64,000 nucleotides of DNA from Porphyromonadaceae bacterium UBA7555 (lineage in GTDB: Bacteria > Bacteroidota > Bacteroidia > Bacteroidales > Muribaculaceae), in assembly GCA_002478045.1 (NCBI GenBank), contig DLLT01000049.1:1-64000 (forward strand), in the 5' to 3' direction. Numbering within the stretch: position 1 is the stretch's first letter; each line of letters begins with the position of its first letter. A program made the translations under genes and the position numbers. The notes under the pieces were generated by a model. The model was not told where the DNA came from. It worked only from the letters and a program-made list of their open reading frames with translations, and did not search any database. Shown one piece after another: positions 1-9,702 of this stretch.

Positions 1-228
1 GCGCCCGATGGCCGTTGACCAAGTCAAGTAACCGGGCTTCCGAGTATAGGTTTCAGCCTTGATGACCTTGCCGGCGGCATCGGTCAGCGTCATAGACGCG
101 CCTTTGCCCTCCTTGATTTCGGCATCGGTAAAGGGGTGAGCGCCAAAGCGGCATTCATCACCGCGATTGTCATCGTACCACTCCTCGTCCGCGCCGAGCA
201 CGAACTCCTTCGTGTAGAGCGTATGCAT
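1..228 (-). CDS. Unrecognised protein, 3' part beyond left edge
   Basis: A minus-strand frame is open from a stop codon at 448-450 to the window edge, so the gene, if real, continues beyond base 1. The first in-frame ATG is at 228; only rarer starts such as TTG or GTG exist further upstream. The translation looks protein-like (acidic, with aromatic patches and few rare residues) and contains EFVLGADEEWYDDN and RKPGYLTWSTAIGR, but I recognise no family. The plus-strand frame at 136-411 covers the same bases and has the hydrophobic, repetitive look of an antisense shadow. The ATG-poor 5' part could mean a non-ATG start, a broken gene or an assembly edge. Confidence 0.35.
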   Translation of the reverse strand, partial: MHTLYTKEFVLGADEEWYDDNRGDECRFGAHPFTDAEIKEGKGASMTLTDAAGKVIKAETYTRKPGYLTWSTAIGR

Positions 229-496
229 GTCGGCGGTATCGAGCAGCGCGCCGGCATTCAGTTCACCCTCGACGTCCTCGGGGTCATAGTCGCAACGAAC
301 GACCGACACCCACACCTTGAGAATATCATCGGCATCACCATTGACGATGCAGTCACAGCAGTTGTTGACGTCATAGGCATCAAGCGCAGGCCGCAAATGC
401 GGCCGGATTAAACTAACGAATAAGGTCTCAAGATTTGGTGCTTTGGATTATTTTTAAGAACTTAGCAGTCGCAAAAGAATAAACGCCAAAAAAAAG

Positions 497-1384
497 ATGC
501 ATCAATTTGTCTGCATAAAATTTCCCAAAGCACTCGTATGGGTGCTAATCCTTGCAATTCTGTCGCCGACACTATGTATCTTACCGTCCTGTCATTCATC
601 CAAAGGAAGTACGGCTCAAGAGGTCAATTCACGTCCGACATCCAAACCTGAGGGCAAAAAGCATAAGCCTGGCACACCCGCCGCGACATCCCCAATGGGC
701 AAGGCGTTGGTTTCCGAAGCTCGCAAATGGCTTGGAACTCCATACGTCTACGGCGGACACTCACGCAAAGGCACCGATTGCTCGGGATTTCTTATGGAAA
801 TATTTCGCGAATGTGCCGGCATTTCCCTACCACGCAGTTCGCGGGATCAGCAGGCATACTGCCACCCTATCGACCGCGAATATATTGCTGTTGGCGACTT
901 GGTGTTTTTCTCAAGCAAACGAAGCGGCGGACGCGTATCACACGTGGGTATGTACATCGGCGAAGGACGTATGATACATGCTTCGTCCAGCCGCGGAGTA
1001 GTCGAAGACGATCTCACCTCTCAATATTTTGTTACGTACTATCAAGGTGCAGGACGCGTCCCCCAATTAGCAAGGGCCAATCCCATACACTCAAAGGAGG
1101 AGTCTCGCACCCATACAAATCTCTCATCCAACAATGAATCGGCGGCACGTATCTCCGAAAGCCAACGTTCCAATAGTCGATCCGGATCCAAACGTGACCG
1201 CGATTCAAGACCGAGCAATACCGGACAAATGCAACGACCGACGATTCATACCACTGAAAGCACACATCTGCAAACTGCGCCCACGCAGGTCGTAAGACAG
1301 CAAGACACACCGCAAGACACGACAGCGGCATCGCATCCCGAGACAATAGTCCGCAACGCCTTTTCAAAGACAAAGAAGAAATAG
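497..1384 (+). CDS. NlpC/P60 family lipoprotein endopeptidase
   Basis: This is a predicted outer-envelope lipoprotein cysteine peptidase of the NlpC/P60 (C40) family, which cuts peptidoglycan stem peptides, typically at gamma-D-Glu-diamino acid bonds. Residues 11-31 form a hydrophobic signal ending in the lipobox LPSC, so Cys32 would be lipidated. The catalytic domain spans about residues 65-190: Cys95 in GTDCSGF, His149 in SHVGMY and His161 in MIHASS form the expected triad. After residue 195 comes a low-complexity Ser/Thr/Arg/Gln-rich tail of about 100 residues with no recognisable fold, probably disordered. The gene converges with the MFS gene, the two stops being about 40 bases apart. The family is clear; the exact cleavage specificity is not. 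Confidence 0.9.
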   Translation: MHQFVCIKFPKALVWVLILAILSPTLCILPSCHSSKGSTAQEVNSRPTSKPEGKKHKPGTPAATSPMGKALVSEARKWLGTPYVYGGHSRKGTDCSGFLMEIFRECAGISLPRSSRDQQAYCHPIDREYIAVGDLVFFSSKRSGGRVSHVGMYIGEGRMIHASSSRGVVEDDLTSQYFVTYYQGAGRVPQLARANPIHSKEESRTHTNLSSNNESAARISESQRSNSRSGSKRDRDSRPSNTGQMQRPTIHTTESTHLQTAPTQVVRQQDTPQDTTAASHPETIVRNAFSKTKKK

Positions 1385-1423
1385 GAAAACAGCGTAACGA
1401 CTACATCCCGGACAAAGAACCAC

Positions 1424-2668
1424 TTACTCGCAATTCTTATACAGACGGCGACGTAAGAAGAAATTACGCGTCCGCAACAGGAACATTGCAGCGCCTCCGG
1501 CTTGTACCACAGCAGCAGCCCAGAAGGCAGCTGCATAGCCTGCATATTCGGCCAAAACGCCTCCGGCGAGCATACCCACACCGACGCCGACATCCCAGGA
1601 TATAAGTATGGACGAATTGGCCGTACCTCGCTGATCGTGCCTGGCCACCATAATAAACATATTAAGGAACGCCGGATACATACGACCGTTGCCAAGTCCG
1701 ATGAGCAATGCCGAAGCATAATATGCCCATTGCCCGGGACTAAGCGCAAACAGCGTATAGCCAACAGTGGAAACAAGTACGCCAAATACACAATTGGCTG
1801 TGATGTGCCCTTGCCGTAAAGAGCGTGAGCCCCACAGACGAGACACAAAAAGACCCGCAGCCAAAAGTGCGAAAAACACGCCGGTGCCGCCTGTAATGCC
1901 CAGCTTTTCTTTGGCATATATGGCGACATAACTGCTCAATATACCCCAACACAAGGCAAAAAAACTGATATTTACAGCCATCATCCATGCCCGTGTCAGA
2001 AAAAAATGATCGAGACTGAGACGACGCTTGCCCGGAATAGGCGGTCGCTTAGGCATCTTCAACGATATCGTACACAGCATTCCAAGAAACGCGGCAAAAA
2101 GCGCTATCCAAAACAACAGCACAAAGTCACCGGTAACATCATATAGATACACACCGGCAGACGGAGCTATCGCCATAGCCAAGTTATTGCTCAACCCATA
2201 ATACCCGATACCCTCGTTGCGGCGCTCGGATGGCAGGACGTCTATCGCCGCCGTACTATTGGCAACCGTTGTCGCCCCAAATGGCAATCCGTGAAGCGTT
2301 CGCACTATGGCAAACATCAACAATGTCCCGGCGGCAATATACCCTGCAAAGCATATAAAGAAGAAGAAAAAACATATCACCAAGACACGTTTACGATCAA
2401 ACGTATCTACGATGAAGCCACTGAACGGTCGTACAATCAATGCAGCAATGACATAGCCGGACAACACTAGTCCTATAGTATCTTTGTCCGCATGAAACAT
2501 ATCCGATAGATATATCGGCAACAGCGGCGTCAAAAGAAAAAATGCAAAAAACAGCAAAAAATTGGAGCACATCAGCCTAATGTAATTTATGTTCCATAAT
2601 TTGCGAGGCTTAGCTCCAATACCCGACACATCGGGCGCCACTTCCTTGTCTATAGTTTCTTTTCCCAT
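1424..2668 (-). CDS. Major facilitator superfamily transporter
   Basis: This 414-residue inner-membrane protein has the length and hydrophobic pattern of a 12-helix MFS_1 transporter. A motif-A-like loop between helices 2 and 3 reads GFIVDTFDRKRVL, and RTLHGLPFGATT fits the helix 4-5 region. Between the two six-helix halves lies a basic loop (KMPKRPPIPGKRR, near residue 210). The substrate cannot be read from sequence; relatives are usually labelled sugar or drug exporters. It stands alone with its own TACCTTTG promoter element at 2728-2735 and converges with the NlpC/P60 gene. Confidence 0.85.
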   Translation of the reverse strand: MGKETIDKEVAPDVSGIGAKPRKLWNINYIRLMCSNFLLFFAFFLLTPLLPIYLSDMFHADKDTIGLVLSGYVIAALIVRPFSGFIVDTFDRKRVLVICFFFFFICFAGYIAAGTLLMFAIVRTLHGLPFGATTVANSTAAIDVLPSERRNEGIGYYGLSNNLAMAIAPSAGVYLYDVTGDFVLLFWIALFAAFLGMLCTISLKMPKRPPIPGKRRLSLDHFFLTRAWMMAVNISFFALCWGILSSYVAIYAKEKLGITGGTGVFFALLAAGLFVSRLWGSRSLRQGHITANCVFGVLVSTVGYTLFALSPGQWAYYASALLIGLGNGRMYPAFLNMFIMVARHDQRGTANSSILISWDVGVGVGMLAGGVLAEYAGYAAAFWAAAVVQAGGAAMFLLRTRNFFLRRRLYKNCE

Positions 2669-2727
2669 TTGTACACTATTACGTAGTAAAATGATTTTAC
2701 CAAAAATGTATCTGCGAAAAACAGGAA

Positions 2728-2735
2728 CAAAGGTA
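2728..2735 (-). promoter_or_regulatory. Bacteroidetes -7 element for MFS gene
   Basis: On the minus strand this reads TACCTTTG, an exact match to the Bacteroidetes -7 consensus TAnnTTTG. It lies 60 bases before the MFS start codon. I see no clear TTTG -33 box at the ideal distance. Confidence 0.55.
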
Positions 2736-2987
2736 GTACATTTTTTTGAAAGGAAGTAAATCTAAATTTCCGACCACCGCTTCGTAATCCTGTACAATGC
2801 TGTACTTACTGATATGCTGTAAAATGGAACCTTCCTCTCACAGATAATCACGTGCCATCATTGACTGATTTACAAGACTATAGCTCTACACCCGCAGACT
2901 TTCCGCTACGATTAGGCACAAAAAAAATTACCCGTCATCACGACGCGTAATCTTCTTACCTTAAATCTAATACCATGAAAAACTGTA

Positions 2988-2995
2988 CAAAGGTA
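2988..2995 (-). promoter_or_regulatory. Orphan TAnnTTTG element
   Basis: TACCTTTG occurs on the minus strand in the middle of the MFS-nhaD spacer, about 320 bases before the MFS start codon. It could be a distal promoter for the MFS gene or drive an unannotated small RNA; it could equally be chance in AT-rich DNA. Confidence 0.25.
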
Positions 2996-3326
2996 TAGAC
3001 TTTAGATATTCCCACCAAATTTTCAAGAGAAAAAATACTACTATTTAACCTCATTTAACCAAAGCGGATTTACACCCACATCAATTAAACACACGTTAAC
3101 TATAAACGTCATCCAAGGTCTTGTTCCACAACGGATACTCGCAAATAATAGTCGATTTGTTTGGATACCCTTTTACCGACAATTCTTATAAGACCTGCCG
3201 TATATCTCCTAATCGAATCCACAACGGCACACGCAACAAAAAAGCACTTATTTTAACGCTAAAAGCGGGTTTTACTAATTCTTATTAAAAGCATGGAGTG
3301 CTAATTTTAATTACGGAAATTTTTCT

Positions 3327-3334
3327 TAAATTTG
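3327..3334 (+). promoter_or_regulatory. Bacteroidetes -7 element for nhaD
   Basis: TAAATTTG matches TAnnTTTG exactly and lies 92 bases before the ATG chosen for nhaD. It also argues against any start upstream of it, such as the open frame from 3298, because that frame would begin before the promoter. Confidence 0.55.
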
Positions 3335-3426
3335 TAGCAAATTTCCGTTGCAAACATAGATACATAGGAGATTTTTACAGAAAACAGTCTTACACACCCC
3401 CTTTAACACCCCATCATCAAAGCATT

Positions 3427-4764
3427 ATGATTACTGCCATGATAGCGTTATTTATTCTGGGATATCTCGGAATAGCGCTGGAGCACGTCCTAAAAATCAA
3501 CAAGGCGACATTCGCCCTACTGTTGTGTACTCTATTGTGGACCATCTACGCACTCGTAGGACATGATCCAAATATGACATCCGACCTGATAACCGCCTTG
3601 GGCGATACATGTGAAATTGTCGTATTCCTCATAGGTGCGATGACCATTGTCGAACTCATAGACCGTTACGGCGGATTCAATTACTTGGTAAGTCACATCT
3701 CGGCTCGAAGCAAACGCGGACTACTATGGGTAATGGCCTTTGTGGCATTCTTCGTATCGGCACTTTTGGACAATATGACCACTACCATAATCATGGTTAT
3801 GATGTTACGTCGAATGATTGCAGACCAAAAGGAACGCTGGACATTTGCCGCCGTAATTGTTATCGCAGCCAATAGCGGTGGTGTATGGTCGCCCATCGGT
3901 GATATTACAACTATAATGCTTTGGATGAAAAATTGTGTAAGCTCCATCGACCTTATTGCCAACCTCATACTGCCATCATTGGCATCTGTAGTCGTCCCGG
4001 TACTTCTGGCTTCACGAACCATTGGCAAAGGCCCCTTGGAACCGCTCAATTCGCAAGACACGCGTACAGGCTATGTACTTAGCGAACACCACCCACGACT
4101 TTCGCACTTCATCCTCGGTTGCGGCGTTGCAGGACTGCTATTTGTGCCAATATTCAAGGCCGTCACGCACTTGCCTCCGTATATGGGCATCTTGATGTCG
4201 CTGAGCGTGCTCTGGCTTATCACCGAAATCGTTGTTTACCGATACAAACTGGACAAAAAGATGGAAGGTCGCATATCCCAAGTGGTACGCAACATCGACA
4301 TGAGCACCATACTCTTTTTTCTCGGAATCTTGCTGGCCGTTCAAGCATTACAACAGGCCGGGATACTTCGAGAGGTTTCGCAATGGCTTGACACGACTTT
4401 CCACGAAGCTTATATCATCAACGGCATTATAGGCGTACTTTCCTCAGTCATCGACAACGTACCCTTAGTGGCTGCATGTATGAATATGTATCCAGTAGTA
4501 GGCGACTCGGCAGTGCAAATGGCAGCAGATCCCGCATGGGCTCAAATATTTGTTTCGGACGGTCTGTTTTGGCATTTGCTGACGTTCTGTGCCGGCGTAG
4601 GCGGTTCGCTCCTCATTATTGGAAGTGCAGCCGGCGTTGTTGCAATGAGCATCGAAAAAATACCGTTCATCTGGTATCTCAAACGTATCACTTGGTTGGC
4701 TTTCCTCGGGTATCTTGCCGGCATTGTCATCCTGTGGCTTGAGACATTCTTCATTACTATTTGA
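3427..4764 (+). CDS. nhaD: Na+/H+ antiporter, NhaD family
   Basis: This 445-residue polytopic inner-membrane protein matches the NhaD branch of the ion-transporter superfamily, which exchanges cytoplasmic Na+ for external H+. Diagnostic stretches are ALLDNMTTTIIMVMML and NSGGVWSPIGDITTIM in the first half and SSVIDNVPLVAA in the second, the paired D-N motifs of the inverted repeat. About 11-12 hydrophobic segments are visible. The frame is open from 3298, but the promoter-like element at 3327-3334 and the loss of hydrophobic character upstream favour the ATG at 3427. It is monocistronic with a strong hairpin terminator behind it. In a cell with NQR, it would help set the sodium gradient. Confidence 0.9.
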   Translation: MITAMIALFILGYLGIALEHVLKINKATFALLLCTLLWTIYALVGHDPNMTSDLITALGDTCEIVVFLIGAMTIVELIDRYGGFNYLVSHISARSKRGLLWVMAFVAFFVSALLDNMTTTIIMVMMLRRMIADQKERWTFAAVIVIAANSGGVWSPIGDITTIMLWMKNCVSSIDLIANLILPSLASVVVPVLLASRTIGKGPLEPLNSQDTRTGYVLSEHHPRLSHFILGCGVAGLLFVPIFKAVTHLPPYMGILMSLSVLWLITEIVVYRYKLDKKMEGRISQVVRNIDMSTILFFLGILLAVQALQQAGILREVSQWLDTTFHEAYIINGIIGVLSSVIDNVPLVAACMNMYPVVGDSAVQMAADPAWAQIFVSDGLFWHLLTFCAGVGGSLLIIGSAAGVVAMSIEKIPFIWYLKRITWLAFLGYLAGIVILWLETFFITI

Positions 4765-4789
4765 TGTTATTGCCAACCAAAAAAAACTG

Positions 4790-4839
4790 AAACAAACAGC
4801 GAGGCGACACCCGATTGGATATCGCCTCGTTGCTTGTTT
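4790..4839. terminator. Bidirectional terminator between nhaD and tamB
   Basis: Arms 4790-4807 and 4822-4839 pair over 18 positions with one mismatch and one G-T pair; the perfect inner core is CGAGGCGA/TCGCCTCG. On the plus strand the arm ends in TGTTT after nhaD. On the minus strand the hairpin is followed by a run of T, which suits the end of the tamB transcript about 100 bases upstream. Confidence 0.75.
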
Positions 4840-4940
4840 CTATAACACAACTCGTCCTACACCACTACCCCTCGGCCATAGGACGTCACCTCAAAGATTA
4901 GGAGTCAATACCGAGGTGACTATGCTTGCTTCAATCAATA

Positions 4941-7900
4941 CTATTTTGTCGAAACGGTATCCGGACGGTTCGAAGCAGCGGGCTCGGAATGCGTTGCACC
5001 GACACTATCTGTCGGCTGTTGCGGTTTTTGACGACGGCGCAGGAAATTGAACATACGGTCAAAATCACGCCTATACATTATACCAACGCCCTGTGTGGTC
5101 TGAGCCGTACGCAGGTAGTAGTTTTGGTCGTTGTATCGGTTGTATGCCTTCAAACGCCATACGCCACTGGGTGTCAATAGATATTCAATATCAAAATCGC
5201 CTATAAATTGGTTTGTATTCAGCGATTTGTCGCGATATCCGAAGTTGCCGTTAAGGCGTAGCCGATTATTGAGCAAGGTACTGCTCAACGCCACATCGAA
5301 TTCTACATCCGAGAAGTCTCCGCGGTCGCTACGCAGATTTGGCGCTATGGTCCAATTGTCACTGAGTTTGCCGAGCATACTGCTGAGCTGGCTCGAAATA
5401 GTCGATGAAGCTACCGAGAACAAATCGCTTCCCTTGGTAGTGGACATATACTCCGGAGTATAAAACCTATTGAGCGCCAGAAGGTATATTATCTGTCTAT
5501 TCATCATCTCGTCCGTGGACACAATGGAACGAACCTTGCGGTAAACGTCTGACGTAAGTGTTGGAAACTCCAAATCAAAAGCAATATCCGGCTGACGCAT
5601 ATCGCCGGAGACTTTCATCACGGCATTTACGGGGACATTGGTGCGATTGAGATCTTTGTCTTGCAGAAAGGATTCGTCCAAATCGCTCAAATTGGCATTG
5701 ACACCATAAGTAGCATTTATATCAAGACGAGCATTATACGGGTCGCCCGTAAAAGCTACGGAGCTGCCTTCTTTGATGGTAAAATCTTTCACTATAATGT
5801 CCTGCAACGTAAAGTTGTACGTTCCATGCTCTATCGTATAAGTACCGTAAAGGTGTAAGTCGTTGCCAGGAGTCACGTATGTCATGCGCAGGTTGCCACT
5901 ACCGTTGGACTTGATTTCGTCACCGCCGACAGGATCCATCACGAGATTTACCTTGGCTTGCGGCGTAATGTCTACCTGTATGTCCATGCTATACGTCGAG
6001 GGATTATCCTCATTGGCCTTGCGCATACGGCGCTGATATTCGCGTATAACGGCGGGAACCGGGTCTACATCCACCGGATTTACATCTGCACCATTCTCCT
6101 GCTTTATTTGCTTACGTCTGAAAGTCAAAAACTTGTATTCCTCGGCGTCAAGTCGGTCCGAAAGTACAAAGGTAAATGTCGAACCGGGAGCTGTGGACAT
6201 ATTGACTCCGATATTCACCATACCGGGACGCCCCGTCACAAAGGCCGAACCATTGCCATATATACGACCATACCAATCCGGGCTTATGGAAGGTGTCACA
6301 TCATAGCTCAAGAAATTGTGCGCATTGGTCACGGCGAAATCAAATTCCGGGGCTTTGAAGTACGTATGCCTCACCCAACCTTTCAAGTCCGCAGTATTGC
6401 CATAAGAATCCTTAATCTTTATGGGCGGTATCTCAATGATTCCCGGACGAATATGCACGCTGTCAGTTGCATAGTACCAGGTATTGGTAAAGCCGATTTT
6501 TATGCCGAAATTGTCCGCATATAGGTCTCCCTCAAGGTCAATAAACTTGAACGTACCGAATAATCTGGCATGCCCCGATGCATAACCGGACACGTCATCG
6601 GCAAAAGCAGCCATAAAAGGTTTAAGAAATCCCACCTTTACCTTAGTGGCATCGATATTGATATCAAGGCCCTCATTCATCGGGAAGATATCGCCGTTGA
6701 TACGCGAATGAATGCCGTTCGCATCCACGACATCGGCATCCAATGCCACGGCCATACGCTCGGCATCCCATAGAGCCTTGACGTTGGCATCACCCAAGGT
6801 GCAGTAGTTATAGGATATATCCTTGACATACAGATGGTCGGCAGTGATTGCGCGGTTAGCGCCCATAAGCCCGCGGGCTTGAATGGTGCCGGTAGCAATA
6901 CCACCTATAAGAGCCTTATTTATATCGAGCGTCTCGAAGATCTTAATCATTTCGATATGGTCCAACTTCACATTAAGCACGTCTTCGGTGTCTGCCGAGG
7001 CTGTACCGTCTATCGAAATGCTTTGCGAATCAGTACTCATTCTGAAACCATCGGCTCGTACTCCGTCAGCATTATATGTGATGGTCGAACGTGCTATATT
7101 CCAGATATCATCGCCAAAGGTGATATTGCACGGATTGAAGTCCACGGTGGCACATAGACCTCGTGCATCTCGGTCTAATAATGTCGAAAAAGCTATTTGA
7201 CCATTAATGGGCTTTTCGCGCTCAAGTCTCCAATCGATACGGGTGTCTATGCGCCCGGCTGCTGCGCTGAGATTAGCCACGACAGCCATTTCGCCTTTCT
7301 TGGTAGGCATCTGCGTGGTGGCATATACCGTTGCAAGGCCATCTCCGTCATCCGTTGTTTCGCCGGAAATATCTATCTGCAATGCCGTATTCTCAACAAG
7401 TTTTTCGCCATTAAGCAGATATGGCGCATCCACAGCCATAGTCATGTGATGATTTGCATAATCCACTTCTCCATCGATGGCTACCGGATATATCACTTGC
7501 ACCGGCAGACGAAGAAACCGCGACAGCTTCTCGGCATCAGCCAATTCGAATTCGTAGGTGAATTTATTATATCGCCCCGAGGCTATATCTCTTTTCGCTC
7601 TTTCGTGCCATGTCTTATCTACAAATGCAGGGATAATATGCGAAAGTATGTCACGACATTCGCCGAAAACGGTCTGCGGATGTATTTCGCCGGAAAACTG
7701 ACCGTTGAGGAAGTCGCTTTCGACACTCACGGTGACGGGAGAGGAAGTATTGTCGGCACACAATCGAATATTATCCACCTCTATGGAGGCTTTTTCGGGA
7801 TGCTCGAACCGTAGTTTTTTCACCTGTACATATCCGTTAACCCATGTGTCAATCCGTCCCTGCAAGTCTGCTCCGAAATCGGCATTAAGTTTGTATCCGT

Positions 7901-9527
7901 CATATTTGTCTGAAAAGCCGAGAGTTTGCAAGTCTATATTCTGCAGTGTAGCGGTAAGATTCAACGCCGGAGCCGAGATATCATACGAACCGCCGACATT
8001 AGCCTCTATATTGCCGGCATCGGTATTTGCCGCCAAATCAGCCACGAAAGTCCGGTCAAAGTCACTGTTGGCTCGTACGGCTATATCGTGATATGCCTGT
8101 CCATTCCACTCAATTGCATCTATCCGAGCAGCAACATCGCCTGCAAAACTGCGACAGGAGCGTATGATATCGGCATCGACATCTATACTGCCCGTAAATC
8201 GGCCAAGTCGTGCATAAGTCGTCACAAGGCCCAAATTAACGCCCTGAATATCAATCGTTGCATTAGCAGTCAGACGATCAAAAGAGTTATCCAATGCCGA
8301 AAGTGTGCCATCTAAGGCCACATTCCCCACGGACGTGCGTAGCATTACGTTGCCGTCAAAATAATGTCGGTCGCCGTAGGCGTTTATGTCTACACGGACA
8401 TTGCCCAAGCGCGTAATGTCGGCAAGTATCTTGGGCGAAATGCCGAGTTGAGCCTTGTCAAGCATTGCAGCCACCTTGACGGCTCGTATATTGCCCAACA
8501 AATGTAAGTCTTTACAACTGAGCGAATCAATATTAAATCGTCCCTGTATGGATAGCGCAAGCCCGGGATGTGAAATTTTGAAGGTATTTATAGTCAGGTC
8601 GGACAATGTGCCGTATCCTTCTATTGCAAGGTCATAGTTTTCATCCACCGCCTTCAATGCCGGGACCAAGGAGCTTAAATCCGAGGGCGTGATGTGACTT
8701 CCATCGAGCAGTTTGAGCCTCACCGGGATGCTGCGGCCGAGGTTCTTTATCATAGCCACGCTATCATACCTCAACTTGATATTTCCAAGACGCACATTCG
8801 TATTAGGTAACGCTACGCTCAGGCTTTGTATTTCCAACGACTTGGGCGTATAAAACACTGTAGCTGTCAAATCATTCAGTTTGAAGCCCGAAGCCTCCGT
8901 AGCGGCCAAGCGGTCAAGACGTACGGCAACGCTGTCGTTGCCCACTATAGGCAACATCGCCGCCAGTTCCATGTCTTTTAGCCTAATATGCTTGACGTTA
9001 AAGACATTGGGCGTATGAGGCGCATTGAGCACATCGTAACGCAAGTCGGCATGGCGTATGTCTACACTTCCAATGGACAACTGTATGCGGCTCGGCGGCT
9101 TTTGTTTGTGCTTGGGTTTCAGGCGTTTGATGATGCCGGCTATATTTAGCGGCGAATCGTCTGTGGCCTTATATATATGGGCTTTAAGTCCGTCTATGGC
9201 GGCATAATCCACTGCTATACGTCCCGTACTCAAGAAATATGACAGCTCGAAACGTGCGTCTATGTCGTTGATTTCGAGTGTTTTTTCCCCGAAATCATCT
9301 TCTACCGAAACGTCTTCGATGGATATGGTATTGAAAGGCTCGAAATGCACTGCACCTACCGACACTTCCGTTCCCAGTAGTCGCGTAAGTTCGACTTCAG
9401 CCGCGTGGCGAAGTCTCTCTTGTGCCCACGGTGCCGACATTGCCATATATAAACCCACCGGCACCACCACACCCAATAGTATGGCGGCAACAATCACCGC
9501 GCGTATTATTCTATAGGCACGTATCAT
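4941..9527 (-). CDS. tamB: Translocation and assembly module protein TamB
   Basis: At 1528 residues with one N-terminal membrane anchor (about residues 8-30) and a long beta-rich body, this is a TamB/DUF490 protein of the AsmA-like superfamily. These proteins span the periplasm as a hydrophobic groove and serve outer-membrane protein assembly and lipid transport. The N-terminal part has the AsmA-like pattern (LGTEVSVGAVHFEPFNTISI). The C-terminal DUF490 domain, about residues 1150-1490, includes NGSGNLRMTYVTPGNDLHLYG and GTYTIEHGTYNFTLQDI. In Bacteroidetes the outer-membrane partner is TamL, encoded here about 29 kb away (38652-41096). It is the last gene of a minus-strand run and is followed by a terminator. 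Confidence 0.92.
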   Translation of the reverse strand: MIRAYRIIRAVIVAAILLGVVVPVGLYMAMSAPWAQERLRHAAEVELTRLLGTEVSVGAVHFEPFNTISIEDVSVEDDFGEKTLEINDIDARFELSYFLSTGRIAVDYAAIDGLKAHIYKATDDSPLNIAGIIKRLKPKHKQKPPSRIQLSIGSVDIRHADLRYDVLNAPHTPNVFNVKHIRLKDMELAAMLPIVGNDSVAVRLDRLAATEASGFKLNDLTATVFYTPKSLEIQSLSVALPNTNVRLGNIKLRYDSVAMIKNLGRSIPVRLKLLDGSHITPSDLSSLVPALKAVDENYDLAIEGYGTLSDLTINTFKISHPGLALSIQGRFNIDSLSCKDLHLLGNIRAVKVAAMLDKAQLGISPKILADITRLGNVRVDINAYGDRHYFDGNVMLRTSVGNVALDGTLSALDNSFDRLTANATIDIQGVNLGLVTTYARLGRFTGSIDVDADIIRSCRSFAGDVAARIDAIEWNGQAYHDIAVRANSDFDRTFVADLAANTDAGNIEANVGGSYDISAPALNLTATLQNIDLQTLGFSDKYDGYKLNADFGADLQGRIDTWVNGYVQVKKLRFEHPEKASIEVDNIRLCADNTSSPVTVSVESDFLNGQFSGEIHPQTVFGECRDILSHIIPAFVDKTWHERAKRDIASGRYNKFTYEFELADAEKLSRFLRLPVQVIYPVAIDGEVDYANHHMTMAVDAPYLLNGEKLVENTALQIDISGETTDDGDGLATVYATTQMPTKKGEMAVVANLSAAAGRIDTRIDWRLEREKPINGQIAFSTLLDRDARGLCATVDFNPCNITFGDDIWNIARSTITYNADGVRADGFRMSTDSQSISIDGTASADTEDVLNVKLDHIEMIKIFETLDINKALIGGIATGTIQARGLMGANRAITADHLYVKDISYNYCTLGDANVKALWDAERMAVALDADVVDANGIHSRINGDIFPMNEGLDINIDATKVKVGFLKPFMAAFADDVSGYASGHARLFGTFKFIDLEGDLYADNFGIKIGFTNTWYYATDSVHIRPGIIEIPPIKIKDSYGNTADLKGWVRHTYFKAPEFDFAVTNAHNFLSYDVTPSISPDWYGRIYGNGSAFVTGRPGMVNIGVNMSTAPGSTFTFVLSDRLDAEEYKFLTFRRKQIKQENGADVNPVDVDPVPAVIREYQRRMRKANEDNPSTYSMDIQVDITPQAKVNLVMDPVGGDEIKSNGSGNLRMTYVTPGNDLHLYGTYTIEHGTYNFTLQDIIVKDFTIKEGSSVAFTGDPYNARLDINATYGVNANLSDLDESFLQDKDLNRTNVPVNAVMKVSGDMRQPDIAFDLEFPTLTSDVYRKVRSIVSTDEMMNRQIIYLLALNRFYTPEYMSTTKGSDLFSVASSTISSQLSSMLGKLSDNWTIAPNLRSDRGDFSDVEFDVALSSTLLNNRLRLNGNFGYRDKSLNTNQFIGDFDIEYLLTPSGVWRLKAYNRYNDQNYYLRTAQTTQGVGIMYRRDFDRMFNFLRRRQKPQQPTDSVGATHSEPAASNRPDTVSTK

Positions 9528-9702
9528 CGTCAGTCGCTATTATTATACGAAGTTACGCATTTTTTCGATATTCCGACCGCCAAGACAACGACAAATATGT
9601 ACTCAGCGATATTTTTTGAATGTTTTTATATTACTCGGATGCTCTACCGGTATATCGTCCGATACTGAGAGGTTTGAATTACGTCTTGATGAACTTGCGA
9701 AA

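Larger units (their letters stand above)
2669..3426. other. Intergenic region of about 760 bases
   Basis: This AT-rich spacer separates the divergently transcribed MFS and nhaD genes. It holds a promoter element for each (2728-2735 minus, 3327-3334 plus) and an additional TACCTTTG on the minus strand at 2988-2995 with no gene just downstream. I found no convincing open frame, tRNA or known RNA motif in it. It is larger than most spacers in the window, so a small RNA is possible but unsupported. Confidence 0.6.

Noticed and set aside
136..411. Plus-strand frame of 91 codons near the left edge
   Set aside because: It lies opposite a longer minus-strand frame, and its hydrophobic, repetitive composition looks like an antisense shadow.
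1246..1929. Minus-strand frame of 227 codons overlapping the NlpC/P60 and MFS genes
   Set aside because: It crosses two well-supported genes and looks like translated noise.
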